Source: Bosea sp. NBC_00550 (GTDB taxonomy: Bacteria; Pseudomonadota; Alphaproteobacteria; Rhizobiales; Beijerinckiaceae). Taken from it: DNA of 64,000 nt. This document shows, in pieces, positions 44,966 through 54,950 of the stretch. Where the stretch lies: positions 1,240,001-1,304,000 of the forward strand of contig NZ_CP102772.1 in the NCBI RefSeq assembly GCF_026020075.1. The letters run 5' to 3'. The notes below the pieces were generated by a model. That model was not told the DNA's origin. It worked only from the letters and a program-made list of their open reading frames with translations, and searched no databases. The position numbers and the translations under genes are program-made. The number at the start of each line of letters is the position of its first letter. The first letter of the stretch is position 1.

Positions 44966-46039
44966 TCAAACGGAGTTGTTCTGCAGCCATTCGATCAAAA
45001 ACGTATAGCTGACTCCGAGCAGGACCGGCCCTACGAACAAACCTAGAAGCCCATCGACAATCACGCCACCAAGAACACCAATAAGAATGATTGGCATGGG
45101 GACTTCGAGACCCCTTCCGAGGAACAACGGACGGAGAACATTGTCGCTGAGGCCGACAACGATATTCCAGATCAGAAAGATGATCGCGGGCTGCGTTGCC
45201 TCGGAATAAAAGACGTAGCCGACGACGGGCAGGGTCAGCAGAATCAACGGCACCTGCATGATACCCAGCAGCAGCGCCACGAGCATCAAGGGACCGGCCG
45301 CCGGGAGTCCGATGGCGAAGAAGCCGCAGCCCAACAGCAGTGACTGGATGAGCGCCACGCCGACCACGCCGAGCCCCACGCCGCGGATCGTGGCCGCGGT
45401 CAAGGTAACCAGGCGCACGGCGCGTTCCTCGCTGCCCGTGATGCGTTCGAGCGTGCGGCGAGCAAACTGGCCCGCAGCTGGACCATGGACAACGAGCACC
45501 GCGGCGATCGCGAATGAAGCGACGAACGACAATTCGCCGATGGCGAGGTCGCCGGCGGAGGAGGCGAGCCAAGCCAAGGGGCCGCTCACCAGATGACCGT
45601 ATTTTGTCAGCGCTGCCGGCAGGTTGGAAGCGACGAGAGACCAGATCTCCGTCAGCTTCTTGCCGACAAGCGGAGTGCCATCGAGCCATAGCGGCGGCTG
45701 CGGCACCGTCAGACCCTGACTCTGCAAAGTCGAGATACCCGAATAGAGCGACGTCGCCAGCGACGTCACCAGCATCACCATCGGTCCGAGCATCAGCGCG
45801 ACGCCGATCAGGCCGATCAGCAGCGCCGATCCCCGCTGGCCAAGCCGCGGCGCCAGACGCAAATGAAGCGGATACAAAATCACCGCCAGGATGGCCGACC
45901 AGATCAAAAGGAACGCGAAGGGCAGGACAATCCGGGCGCAGGCATAGACGAGCAGACCGATGAGCCCGATGCGAATCGCGCTGTCGATCAAGGTCGAATG
46001 CTCGATCGAGTCGTGGCGCTTTGGCGCCTTCCTATCCAT
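44966..46039 (-). CDS. AI-2E family membrane transporter
   Basis: This 357-residue protein has about eight hydrophobic segments in the AI-2E/YdiK/PerM order: a first pair around 20-55, GSALLIGLIGVALMLGPMVM, a long extracellular loop with coiled tendency, and the C-terminal helices VALIQSLLLGCGFFAIGLP and LLLGIMQVPLILL, ending VGPVLLGVSYTFLIEW. The family exports or exchanges small solutes and ions; AI-2 is only the type case. No motif tells the substrate. Confidence 0.88.
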   Translation of the reverse strand: MDRKAPKRHDSIEHSTLIDSAIRIGLIGLLVYACARIVLPFAFLLIWSAILAVILYPLHLRLAPRLGQRGSALLIGLIGVALMLGPMVMLVTSLATSLYSGISTLQSQGLTVPQPPLWLDGTPLVGKKLTEIWSLVASNLPAALTKYGHLVSGPLAWLASSAGDLAIGELSFVASFAIAAVLVVHGPAAGQFARRTLERITGSEERAVRLVTLTAATIRGVGLGVVGVALIQSLLLGCGFFAIGLPAAGPLMLVALLLGIMQVPLILLTLPVVGYVFYSEATQPAIIFLIWNIVVGLSDNVLRPLFLGRGLEVPMPIILIGVLGGVIVDGLLGLFVGPVLLGVSYTFLIEWLQNNSV

Positions 46040-46412
46040 CGTTCCGATCCTGACTCAAAATGTCGCGCAAGCTCGCGCGCCCGGGGCAGTCACCAGCCCA
46101 ACCGCGGTAGGGCCGGCAATTCCAGGGGCGTCGGCGCAGCTCCGCCGGACAGAGCGGAACAGAGGCTTTCAGCGCCTGCCCGCCCGATTGACCGGGTCCC
46201 TCGATTCATCGGCGTTCCAGCCCGCACGCCCACGCCTGGTGCCCCGACACCCGGTGTCACCGCGGCACGCGCGACCGGCCTCGGCCGGAGCACGACGCCA
46301 CATAGTTACCTCCATCAACCATTTTTCAGGGATAGGCACTACGAGTCGGCGGCATAGAGCGGGTAAGGGCGTCGGGATCGACCGTTTGACGGACACGCCC
46401 ATGAAGGCTCGA
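46040..46412. other. Gene-free gap upstream of the AI-2E gene
   Basis: The 373 bp between the aspT-type gene and the AI-2E gene contain only short Arg/Pro/Ala-rich frames on both strands. No repeat, RNA or clear terminator was found. The AI-2E promoter presumably lies at the right edge of the AI-2E gene, that is, in this gap. Confidence 0.4.
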
Positions 46413-48110
46413 TCAGATTGTCATCAGCGCAATCAGGACGGGCCCCCAAGCCGTTAGCAGGATGTTGCCGATGGCATAGGGAACCGTATAGCCGAGAGCC
46501 GGTATGCTGCTTTGGGCCTCGTCCTGGATCGCCCTGAGCGCGGCGGTGATCGTACCGGCGCCAGCGCAGGCGCCCAGCACAATGAGCGGATCCATCCTCA
46601 GGACGTAACGCCCGAACAGAATCCCGATGGTGTGCGGGAGCAGGGACGAGACCAGCCCGACTGCAACGAGGCTGACGCCGGTCGCTTTCAGGCCGGCGAC
46701 GAAACTCGGCCCGGCGCCCAGTCCGACGATGCCGATGAACATGCAAAGCCCGACCGTATCGAAAATCCAGATCGCCGGCTCCGGAATGCGGCCGAAGAAC
46801 GGATAGGCGGAGCGCAGCCAGCCGAAAAGCAAGCCCATGAACAAGGCGCCACCGCTGGCGGTCAATGTCAGCGGCACACCCCAGACGGCGACCGACAGCA
46901 GGCCGAACAGGCCCCCCAGGAAGATTCCGAACCCCACGAAGACCATGTCGGTCGCGGGCGTCCGTCTGTCGGAATAGCCGATCACGGCCGCAGCGCGTTC
47001 GACCTCCGTCAGCGGCCCCACAAGGGAGAGGACGTCGCCGCGATTGAGACGCGTCGTCGGGATCACCGGCATGGCGATGCCCGAACGTGTCAGCTTGGCG
47101 AGAAACACCCCGCGCGCGAACTCACCCTCGGCCAGCTCGGCCAGTGATGTGTCGTCGAGCTTGCGGCTTGTCACGATCACGTCGAGCGCCTCGATCGGAA
47201 TGTCCAGCAGATCGGGGTCGCTCACCTCCGGGCCGATGACATCGCCGCGCGCCGCGTGGACTTCGAAGCGCGCCATGACAGCGATGATGTCGCCGGCCCG
47301 GACGCGATGCTCAGAGGCATGATCGAACAGGGTATCGCCGCTGCGGCCACGCAGAACGAAGATGCGAGACTTCTTCGGCAGGGCTTCCAGCTCTGCAATC
47401 GTCTTGCCAAGCAACTGCGCATTCTCGACGCGATAGGCGCGCACATCGAACAGGCGGGCGGCCGATGTGATGCCATCGACCTCGCCGGCCGATCCCGACT
47501 TGTCCGAATGCAATGCTGCCGTGGCTGCGCGCGCGGCCTCGCGCAGGTCAATTCCCATCAGCTTGGGGCCAATCTTGGGCAGGAACCAGACGAGCGCGGT
47601 CGTCCCGACCAGATAGGTGACGGCGTAGGCGACCGGGATATTGTTCACGAGCGCCCGGCGCTCGGCCTCGGGAAGGTCGAGCCGCTGGATCGCTTCTCCG
47701 GCTGTTCCGATGACCGTCGATTCAGAGAAAGCGCCGGCCAGGAGGCCCGCCGCCGTGCCCATGTCGTAACCAAGCAGCTTCGCAAAGGTCAGCGCGATCA
47801 AAAGGCACGACACGCACAGGACGACCGTAAGCGCCATCTGCGGAAACGCATCTTTCTTCAGGGCCCGGAAGAATTGAGGGCCGACCTTGTAGCCGGTCGT
47901 GAAAAGGAAGAGGTCGAAGAAGACCGATTTGACCGTCGCCGGGATCTTGATGTCGAGCTGCCCGACGAGCACTCCCGCAAGCAGGCAGCCGACGACGACG
48001 CCGAGGCTGAAGCTCCCGAATTTCAGCCGGCCGATCAGAAAGCCGAGCGCGACCGTCAGGAAGATGGCGAGCTCGGGGTTGTTCCGTAGGGCTTCCACCA
48101 CGAAACTCAT
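46413..48110 (-). CDS. aspT: AspT-type aspartate:alanine antiporter (copy 1)
   Basis: This 565-residue protein has an N-terminal membrane half (about residues 5-170), two central cytoplasmic TrkA-C-like domains (about 195-370) and a C-terminal membrane half ending GYTVPYAIGNILLTAWGP. The order is that of the AAEX/AspT family, which swaps external aspartate for internal alanine and thereby makes proton motive force together with a decarboxylase. The decarboxylase gene lies directly upstream in the same direction. The ATG at 48110 (MSFVVEAL) is preferred, with GAGAGGA upstream, over 48140. Confidence 0.88.
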   Translation of the reverse strand: MSFVVEALRNNPELAIFLTVALGFLIGRLKFGSFSLGVVVGCLLAGVLVGQLDIKIPATVKSVFFDLFLFTTGYKVGPQFFRALKKDAFPQMALTVVLCVSCLLIALTFAKLLGYDMGTAAGLLAGAFSESTVIGTAGEAIQRLDLPEAERRALVNNIPVAYAVTYLVGTTALVWFLPKIGPKLMGIDLREAARAATAALHSDKSGSAGEVDGITSAARLFDVRAYRVENAQLLGKTIAELEALPKKSRIFVLRGRSGDTLFDHASEHRVRAGDIIAVMARFEVHAARGDVIGPEVSDPDLLDIPIEALDVIVTSRKLDDTSLAELAEGEFARGVFLAKLTRSGIAMPVIPTTRLNRGDVLSLVGPLTEVERAAAVIGYSDRRTPATDMVFVGFGIFLGGLFGLLSVAVWGVPLTLTASGGALFMGLLFGWLRSAYPFFGRIPEPAIWIFDTVGLCMFIGIVGLGAGPSFVAGLKATGVSLVAVGLVSSLLPHTIGILFGRYVLRMDPLIVLGACAGAGTITAALRAIQDEAQSSIPALGYTVPYAIGNILLTAWGPVLIALMTI

Positions 48111-48202
48111 GCCGGTCCTCTCTGCAAAAAGGCCTGGCAATCGACCGGCGCGACGACCGATCGACTGCCCGGCGATGCTGCTGCGTGCAGCGCAGCTTCA
48201 GC

Positions 48203-49855
48203 TTACTTCGCTTTGGCAGGCGCCGCGCCGCCGGGCGATTTCGTCTTGTTGAGGGCGAGATTGTAAGCGTCGAAGGCTTGCCGGTAGCCGCGGGCGACCG
48301 CGCGCGTGGCACGTCCGATCTGGCTGTAGACCTCGTCGTCGAGATTGGCGAAGGAGACGCGGACCGACCAGTCGGGCGCGTGGAAGCCGCCGCCGTTGAG
48401 CAGCACGATGCCGTGGTCCTCGGCGAGCCGGAACACGATGTCGAGCGGGTGAACGTGTTCCTTCATATAGGCCACGACCTCGGGACCGACATATTTGTTG
48501 GCCCAGAATTCGAAGTCGATCAGGCCGTAATAGCGATCATGCAGCAGGTTCTCGGGCACCTCGATGCCCAGCCCCTCGATCATCCGCTCGGCTCTCGCCC
48601 TGACGATCCCCATGCATGTCTTCTGGTAAAGCTTGTCCTCGTCCATCAACTCGGACAGCGAGAACATCGACATCATCACCTGCTGCGGCAAGGAGAGACC
48701 GGCAGTGTGATTGAGTGCGATGTCGCGGCTATCGGCGACGATACGGTCGATCAGCTTCATCTCGCGGGGCTTGAGCGTCAGCGGCCCGTAACGGGAATCG
48801 AGCGCCGCCGATATCTTCTCCGGGTGGGCGGCGATGGCCTTGTCGAAGATGTTCTCGCGGTGGATGGCGATGACGCCGAGCCGCCAGCCGGTACAGCCGA
48901 AGTACTTCGAATAGGAGTAGACGCCGATCGTGTTGCGGGGCAGGGCGCCGAGCAGGCCGCGGAAGCCCTTCACGAAGGTTCCGTAGACGTCGTCGGTCAG
49001 CAGCAGGAGATCGGGGCGCTTCGTCTCGACCAGCTTGACGATCTTGGCGATCGTCTCCTCGCTCAGGGCGACCGCATAGGGGTTGCCCGGATTGACGACG
49101 AAGAACGCCTTGACCTTGGGGTCCTCGAGCTTCTTCAGCTCCTCGTCGGTGAACTGGAAGCGGTTCTCCTGCGGGGCTGCCACCGTGACGATGTTGAGCC
49201 CGTAATCCTCGAGATGCGGCATTTCGAGGTAGGGCGTGAAGATCGGCGTCGCCAGGGCGATGGTATCGCCGGCATTCAGCAGCCTGTTGGCCTTCAGCGA
49301 CTTGAAGATGTAGCACATCGCCGCCGTGCCACCCTCCACGGCGTAGAGGTCGAACTGACCGGAGGGACGCGGATCGCCGCACATCGCCCACATCAGGTAT
49401 TCGTGCACGATCCGCTCGTTGTGGACGAGCATGCGATCTGGCACCGGGTAGTTGTCGCCGATGATCGAGTCGACGAGTTCATGGACGAAGGCGTCGGGCT
49501 TGAAGTCGAACTTCTTGACCGCGAACGCGACCATGTCCCGCAGGAAGGTGGCGCCGGGCGCGTCCTTGTGCTCCCCCAGCCAGTCCTCGAGGCGTTTCGC
49601 GATCCCGTCTGCCTTGGGCATGCCGCCGATCCCGGCCGGCTTGTTCATCACCCGCCGGCTCTCCGTGATCGCGAATTGCCCGAGCAGGAAGAAGCCCTCC
49701 CTCGGCGTCATCGCCACCCAGTTCGGGTTGCCACGGCCGGCATTGAGAAGCGCGATCGAGGATTCTTGCGAGGTCAGCTTGGCGAGACGGATCAGCTCGT
49801 CCTTGATCTCGAAGGGGCTGAGCTTCTCGAAGGTCCGCAGAGTGACAGGATCCAT
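48203..49855 (-). CDS. aspD: Aspartate 4-decarboxylase / aspartate aminotransferase
   Basis: This 550-residue PLP enzyme converts L-aspartate to L-alanine and CO2, consuming a proton. It has the fold-type I landmarks VEGGTAAMCYIFKSL, VNPGNPYAVAL, LLLTDDVYGTF and the PLP Lys in VYSYSKYFGCTGWRLG. The length and the insertion before the small domain match AsdA/AspD rather than ordinary aminotransferases. The start at 49855 has GGGAGAA upstream. It lies between two AspT-type antiporters, so it very likely drives an aspartate/alanine exchange cycle. Confidence 0.92.
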   Translation of the reverse strand: MDPVTLRTFEKLSPFEIKDELIRLAKLTSQESSIALLNAGRGNPNWVAMTPREGFFLLGQFAITESRRVMNKPAGIGGMPKADGIAKRLEDWLGEHKDAPGATFLRDMVAFAVKKFDFKPDAFVHELVDSIIGDNYPVPDRMLVHNERIVHEYLMWAMCGDPRPSGQFDLYAVEGGTAAMCYIFKSLKANRLLNAGDTIALATPIFTPYLEMPHLEDYGLNIVTVAAPQENRFQFTDEELKKLEDPKVKAFFVVNPGNPYAVALSEETIAKIVKLVETKRPDLLLLTDDVYGTFVKGFRGLLGALPRNTIGVYSYSKYFGCTGWRLGVIAIHRENIFDKAIAAHPEKISAALDSRYGPLTLKPREMKLIDRIVADSRDIALNHTAGLSLPQQVMMSMFSLSELMDEDKLYQKTCMGIVRARAERMIEGLGIEVPENLLHDRYYGLIDFEFWANKYVGPEVVAYMKEHVHPLDIVFRLAEDHGIVLLNGGGFHAPDWSVRVSFANLDDEVYSQIGRATRAVARGYRQAFDAYNLALNKTKSPGGAAPAKAK

Positions 49856-49899
49856 GACGTTCTCCCGGTAAGGCTGGAAATCGGGGCGGAGCCGCTCCG

Positions 49900-51591
49900 C
49901 TAGGTCAGCAGCATGATGATCACCATGCCCCAGATGGTCAGAAGCGTGTTTCCGACGGCATAGGTCACGGTGTAGCCGAGCGCCGGAACCTGGCTGCCTG
50001 CGGTTTCGCAGACCATGCCTAGCGCCGCCGTCGTGGTACGTGCGCCTGCGCACGCCCCGAGCAGGATGGCCGGATCGAAGCGGAAAATGTACTTGCCGGC
50101 GAACATCGCCAGGATCAGCGGAACCGTCGTCGCCAGGGCGCCCCAGAGGAACAGTCCGACGCCTTGGGTCTGCAATCCCTTGACGAAGCCCGGGCCTGCC
50201 GAGATTCCGACCACGGCGATGAAGATGTTGAGGCCGACGGAATTCATGAACCACACGGTCGAGCTCGGAATGCGGCCGAAGACGGGACGTACCGAACGCA
50301 GCCAACCGAAGACCAGGCCCGAAATCAGTGCGCCGCCTGCCGTGGAGAGCGTCAGCGGGACGCCCCCGACCTTAAAGACGATCGCGCCGATCAACGCACC
50401 AAGCGTGATGGCAGCACCGATGAAGGCGACATCGGCGACGTCGCTCGGGCGGTCGGCATGGCCGACGACCTTTGCGACCGCGGCGATGTCCTGTGTCCGG
50501 CCGACGACGGTGAGAATGTCGCCGCGATGGATCACCGTGTCACGCAGGACGGGGATGCTGACGGCGGTGGCACCGCGAACGATCTTTCGAAGGAAAACGC
50601 CGCGTGCCGCAGGCATCTGGGAGAGTTCGGCGAGCGTCTTGCCGTCGGCGTCCTTGCTGGTGACGTAGACATCGACGCCTTCGGCTTGCACATCGAGAAG
50701 TTCCGGGTCCTCGACCTCATCGGCGTTCTGGCCGATCAGGTTGACGAGCACATCCCGCGGCCCTGCGATGGCGATGATGTCGCCCTCCTGCAGGATCGTG
50801 TCGGTTGTGGCGTCCTCGATGATGCCATTGCGCCGCAGGCGCTCGACGAAGACGCGTGCATCCGGCACGAGCGCTTCGGCGTCCGCCGCGCGCATGCCGA
50901 TGACCTTGGCGCCGCTTCGTACCCTAAAGGCGCGCAACTCGAAGCGCCGCCACACGGAACCAGGGCCGCCGAGTTCCTTGCCGCCGCCAAGCCTTGCCTC
51001 GTAATCCTTGCAGGCTTGGACGAGATCGATGCCGAGGAGTTTCGGTCCCAACATCGCCAGGACCATGGCGGAGCCGACGGTGCCGAAGATATAGGTCACC
51101 GCATAGGCCACCGGCATCGCGTCGAGATATTCCTTGGTCTGTTCAGGAGACAGCCCCAGGCGGTTGATCGCGTCGGTCGCCAGGCCCATCGAGGCCGAGA
51201 TCGTCTGCGAGCCGGCATAGAGGCCGGCTGCATATCCCGGATGGTAACCGGCGAATTTTGCGATGATGACTGGGATCGCGAGGCAGAACACCGTGACCAC
51301 GACCGCAAAGATCGCTTGGGGTGCGCCGTCCTTGGCGATGCCTCGTACAAACTGGGGTCCGACGCCGTAGCCGACCGCGAACAGGAACATCAGGAAGAAC
51401 GTCGACTTCACATGAGGCGAGATCGTGATGCCGAGTTGCCCGATCACGACCGCGGCGATGAGCGTCGAGGTCACCGCGCCGAGGCTGAAGCCCTTATAGG
51501 CGAAGCCGCCGACATAATAGCCGATCGCCAGCGAAAGAAAGAGCGCGATCTCGGGGTAGCTGCGAAGCGTACTAGCGAACCAGTCGAACAT
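49900..51591 (-). CDS. AspT-type antiporter (copy 2)
   Basis: This 563-residue protein is paralogous to the 46413-48110 product over its full length, with the same two membrane halves and central TrkA-C pair. It keeps [17 protein letters not shown] at the C-terminus. Sequence differences in the membrane halves suggest different substrate preference: one copy may serve aspartate/alanine and the other the product of the neighbouring basic-amino-acid decarboxylase, or they may form a heterodimer. It is 44 bp upstream of the aspartate decarboxylase gene in the same direction. Confidence 0.85.
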   Translation of the reverse strand: MFDWFASTLRSYPEIALFLSLAIGYYVGGFAYKGFSLGAVTSTLIAAVVIGQLGITISPHVKSTFFLMFLFAVGYGVGPQFVRGIAKDGAPQAIFAVVVTVFCLAIPVIIAKFAGYHPGYAAGLYAGSQTISASMGLATDAINRLGLSPEQTKEYLDAMPVAYAVTYIFGTVGSAMVLAMLGPKLLGIDLVQACKDYEARLGGGKELGGPGSVWRRFELRAFRVRSGAKVIGMRAADAEALVPDARVFVERLRRNGIIEDATTDTILQEGDIIAIAGPRDVLVNLIGQNADEVEDPELLDVQAEGVDVYVTSKDADGKTLAELSQMPAARGVFLRKIVRGATAVSIPVLRDTVIHRGDILTVVGRTQDIAAVAKVVGHADRPSDVADVAFIGAAITLGALIGAIVFKVGGVPLTLSTAGGALISGLVFGWLRSVRPVFGRIPSSTVWFMNSVGLNIFIAVVGISAGPGFVKGLQTQGVGLFLWGALATTVPLILAMFAGKYIFRFDPAILLGACAGARTTTAALGMVCETAGSQVPALGYTVTYAVGNTLLTIWGMVIIMLLT

Positions 51592-51669
51592 TCCGATCCC
51601 CTGTTTCTGGAATTCGAAGCCCGCCGAATTTCCGGCCAGCCCTTCAGAATTCGGGCTTGCCCCGCATTC

Positions 51670-54393
51670 TCATTTCTTCTTGCTCATGAGGACGTCCGGC
51701 TTCAGCAATTTGAGGCCTTTTGCTTTCTCGTAGCCGTGGATCTCCTTCACATCGAGCTTTCGCATGAAGGTGATCGTCTCGTGCGTCACGACCTGGCCCG
51801 GCACGAGGATGGGGAAACCGGGCGGATAGGGGATGACGAAGTTGGCCGAGATCAGTGCCGGGCCTTTGTCGATGCGGCGGTCGCATTCCGGGCTGTCTAT
51901 GCGCAGATACTCGCACTTCTCCTCCTTATAGGCAGAGAAGAAGGCGGTGCGGATATCACCTTCCGGGGTCGCTTTTCCGGCGTCCATGCGGAACGCATCG
52001 TGGAACCGGCTGAAATTCGGAAGGTCGGGCACCTCGTTCATCAGGCTGTGCACGCGAGCGTCAAAGGCCTTGCGCTCATCCTCGCCGCCCTGGCGCAGGC
52101 GCAGCTCGATCTCGTTGCTGATCTTGAGCAGGACCCCGATCAGGAGCGCGACGTCGCTGCGGGTGTTGTTGATGTTCGACTGCAGCAGCACCGAATTGCG
52201 CGAGGTCTTGTTGACCTGGATGTTGTATTGCGCGGCAAGCAGGCCCTTGAACGACGTGCCGTCGAAACCCGCCGTTCCGCAAACCAGCGTCATGCGGGTC
52301 GGATCGAGGCAGAACTCGTCTTCCCGCATGCTGCGCAACTGATCGTCCCAGCGCGTGTCCGGCGCAAGGAAATCGATGAATCCGCTGGTTCGGTACTCTT
52401 GCGGCACCATTCCGTCGGCACCGACGACCCTGAAGTATTTCGAGATGACCGGATGGACGGCGATCTCGCGCCTGATGTCGAGCGCGACCTCGATGGCGTT
52501 CATCACCAGCCCGTAACCCTCCAGCTCCATCTGCCGGCGCGCGACGTCGAGGCTGGCGATGAGCTGCTGGTTCGGGCTGGTCGAGGCATGGGTGAAGACG
52601 GCCTCGTGAAACTGCGCCTCGACCTTGTGGAAATCGACATCCTTGACCAGCACCATCGAGCCCTGGCGGATCGCCGACATCGATTTGTGCGTGGAATTGG
52701 TCTGGTAGACCCGCAGCCTGATGGCGTCCGGGTCGGGCACCAGGCGCGTATCGAGGAGCTTCTCGGCTGAAGGGTTAGCGCCGAGCGCTGTCCGCTGTTT
52801 CTTGTGCTGCGCGGCCGCGTCGGGATCCTGCATCCAGGCCTCGATGTCGGCCGCGGCGCCCATCGCGGTCCGTGGCCGCAGGAAGGGCGACCAATGCGCG
52901 AAGCCGAACCAGGCCTCGTCCCACAGAAAGATCAGGTCCGGCTTGATGGCGAGGCACTCCTCCATCACGCGCCGCGTGTTGTAGATGTGCCCGTCGAAGG
53001 TGCAGTTGGTCAGGTCGACCATCTTGACACGGTCGAGGCGTCCTTCGGCCTTGAGATCCAGCAGGGCCTTCTTGATGGTCCGCAGCGGCACCGCCCCGTA
53101 CATCGAGAACTCCGGCATGGGGAAGGCTTCGACGTAGAAGGGCTGCGCGCCGCACAGCACCAAACCGTAATGGTGCGACTTGTGGCAGTTGCGGTCGAGG
53201 ATGACGATGTCGCCGGGCCCGATCAGCGCCTGCAGCACCATTTTGTTGGAGGTGCTCGTCCCGTTGGTAACGAAAAAGACTTCGTCGGCGCCGAAGGCCC
53301 GCGCAGCCATCTCCTGCGCCCGCTTGATGTTGCCGGTCGGCTCGAGAAGGCTGTCGAGACCGCCGGTCGTGGCGCTGCTCTCCGCCAGGAAGAGGTTGAT
53401 GCCGTAGAACTGCCCCATGTCGCGGATCCAGGGCGAGCGGAACACCGATTTGCCGCGTGCGATCGGGAGCGCGTGGAAGGTGCCGACAGGCCGCTGCGCA
53501 TAGCGCTTGAGATTGTCGAAGAACGGCGTTTCGTAGCGCGCCGCGATGCCCTCCTGCACCGAAAGATGGAGTTCGAGCGGCTCCTCGATCTGGTACATGA
53601 CGCGCCTGATTATGGCGGCCCGCGGATCGCCGGCGAGCTTCTCGACGCGCCGGTCCGACAACAGGTAGATGTCGAGCTCGGGCCTGATCGCTTTCAGGCC
53701 GGCCGCGAGTCGCAGCGCCAGATCGGCTTCGTCTGCCTTGTCGAGATAGGGCTGCTGCGCCGCGAGCACGCTGCGCAGCACCGGCGCGTCGTGCCGCGAC
53801 TTCAACGCGAAGCCTTCATAGATGACGACGGCAGCGATGTTCGGGTTGAGCACGGCCGCACAGACTGCATCCTCCAGGCTGCCGACCAGGACCGTCTCGT
53901 AAACGAAGGCGTCCTCGGCGCGCCGCAGGCGGCGGAATTCGGCGGCCATATGCGGCCAGCGCGCCATCGGCGCCGGCGTCACGGCCAGCATCTCGAAATA
54001 GGGCCTATAGACCGGCGACTCTCCCAACGAGGACGGGAGCATGTCGGCGGGCTCCGCCAGCGACAGGTCGGCCGCCTGCCATTCCTTTGAGTCGTGCTTG
54101 TAATTGCCTGTGATGATCGCCACCGAGATCCGCTTGGCGAGCGAGAGGAAGCCGCTGGCGTCGTCGTTCTGGAGGAAGCCTCGGAGCACCGCGATAAGGT
54201 CGGCTCCCGGGAATGCGTGAAACTCCTCGATGACACCCAGCTCGTCGAGCGCGGCCTCGACCGCGCTGCGGCTCTTGCTGCCCGTCGACCAGGAACGCGC
54301 CACCGCGTGAAGGTCGCGCCAACGGTCGGTGCGACCGGACGGGGCGGAGAAAAAGTGATCGATGCTGCGCGATTCCTGAACGGGAGAAGCCAT
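51670..54393 (-). CDS. Orn/Lys/Arg decarboxylase family protein
   Basis: In this 907-residue enzyme the PLP-binding Lys is in TNSTHKSMSAIRQGSMV, with the group's signatures FVTNGTSTSNKMVLQAL, DRNCHKSHHYG and LIFLWDEAWFGFAHW, and a C-terminal ornithine-decarboxylase domain with FVIPYPPGFPILVPGQV. It belongs to the large acid-inducible decarboxylase group (AdiA/CadA/SpeF-like); the N-terminal part (about 1-330) is longer than usual. Decarboxylation of a basic amino acid consumes a proton. It is the first gene of the block leading to the two antiporters and aspD. The ATG at 54393 follows AGGGAAGGAAAC. The substrate is undetermined. Confidence 0.9.
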   Translation of the reverse strand: MASPVQESRSIDHFFSAPSGRTDRWRDLHAVARSWSTGSKSRSAVEAALDELGVIEEFHAFPGADLIAVLRGFLQNDDASGFLSLAKRISVAIITGNYKHDSKEWQAADLSLAEPADMLPSSLGESPVYRPYFEMLAVTPAPMARWPHMAAEFRRLRRAEDAFVYETVLVGSLEDAVCAAVLNPNIAAVVIYEGFALKSRHDAPVLRSVLAAQQPYLDKADEADLALRLAAGLKAIRPELDIYLLSDRRVEKLAGDPRAAIIRRVMYQIEEPLELHLSVQEGIAARYETPFFDNLKRYAQRPVGTFHALPIARGKSVFRSPWIRDMGQFYGINLFLAESSATTGGLDSLLEPTGNIKRAQEMAARAFGADEVFFVTNGTSTSNKMVLQALIGPGDIVILDRNCHKSHHYGLVLCGAQPFYVEAFPMPEFSMYGAVPLRTIKKALLDLKAEGRLDRVKMVDLTNCTFDGHIYNTRRVMEECLAIKPDLIFLWDEAWFGFAHWSPFLRPRTAMGAAADIEAWMQDPDAAAQHKKQRTALGANPSAEKLLDTRLVPDPDAIRLRVYQTNSTHKSMSAIRQGSMVLVKDVDFHKVEAQFHEAVFTHASTSPNQQLIASLDVARRQMELEGYGLVMNAIEVALDIRREIAVHPVISKYFRVVGADGMVPQEYRTSGFIDFLAPDTRWDDQLRSMREDEFCLDPTRMTLVCGTAGFDGTSFKGLLAAQYNIQVNKTSRNSVLLQSNINNTRSDVALLIGVLLKISNEIELRLRQGGEDERKAFDARVHSLMNEVPDLPNFSRFHDAFRMDAGKATPEGDIRTAFFSAYKEEKCEYLRIDSPECDRRIDKGPALISANFVIPYPPGFPILVPGQVVTHETITFMRKLDVKEIHGYEKAKGLKLLKPDVLMSKKK

Positions 54394-54476
54394 CCTGTTT
54401 CCTTCCCTCTCGCAGGTCGCACTGTATTGGGGCTGATGGTCAGCCAAGCTCAGCACATCCCGGGCTGATCGCGTAT

Positions 54477-54490
54477 TGTCCCTAGGGACA
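54477..54490. promoter_or_regulatory. Perfect 14-bp palindrome TGTCCCTAGGGACA
   Basis: It lies in the 255-bp divergent gap between the decarboxylase block (minus) and the small secreted protein gene (plus), 84 bp before the decarboxylase start. Its symmetry and position suit an operator for acid- or stress-induced control. No regulator can be assigned. Confidence 0.4.
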
Positions 54491-54648
54491 GGTTTCCGCT
54501 CTTGCGGATGTGCTAATGATTGATCGAGCGACGGTTTCTGGTTGCTGAAATTGCAATCCAGTGTTGGCGCAGATTGAGCCGACCTTGAGCTTAAAGCTGC
54601 CAGAAACTTTTGCGCCCGACTGTGATTTGTTGTCGCGGAGCTAATCGG

Positions 54649-54906
54649 ATGAACAAGATTTCATTGATCGGCGTGATCTCAGCGATATTCGCTGCCGCAG
54701 TATTCTCGTCCATCTGCCCGCGCCCGGCCGCTGCGTGCAATCGTATAAATGGATGCACGATGGATGTTCTGCTCGAAGGGCATGACATGATGCACGACGG
54801 CCGCATGAACGAAAACATGCGCGAGGGCCAGGAGAACATTCAGGCCTTCCGCCGCCAGCAAGCCGCGGATCAAGCTGCAGGTCGCACTGCTCCGCCGAGC
54901 AGATAA
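54649..54906 (+). CDS. Small secreted protein, unknown
   Basis: This 85-residue protein has a signal peptide (MNKISLIGVISAIFAAAVFS, cleavage near AAA-C), followed by a Met/His/Asp-rich segment (EGHDMMHDGRMNENMREGQ) and a Gln/Ala-rich tail. The Met/His cluster could bind copper or another metal, which is speculation. GGAG precedes the ATG. It is in the same direction as the DUF3300 gene 44 bp later. Confidence 0.65.
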   Translation: MNKISLIGVISAIFAAAVFSSICPRPAAACNRINGCTMDVLLEGHDMMHDGRMNENMREGQENIQAFRRQQAADQAAGRTAPPSR

Positions 54907-54950
54907 GCATCACTGCGGCAAGAGGCGCGCTGCCAGTGCGAGGTAGGACC

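Noticed and set aside
46090..46402. Short minus frames in the gap between the aspT-type and AI-2E genes
   Set aside because: Arg/Pro/Gly-rich with no ribosome-binding site; nothing but composition supports them.
50164..52770. 868-codon open frame on the plus strand
   Set aside because: It is the mirror of the second antiporter and the decarboxylase on the minus strand; high GC leaves few stops. No motif, no ribosome-binding site, Asp/Arg/His-rich composition.
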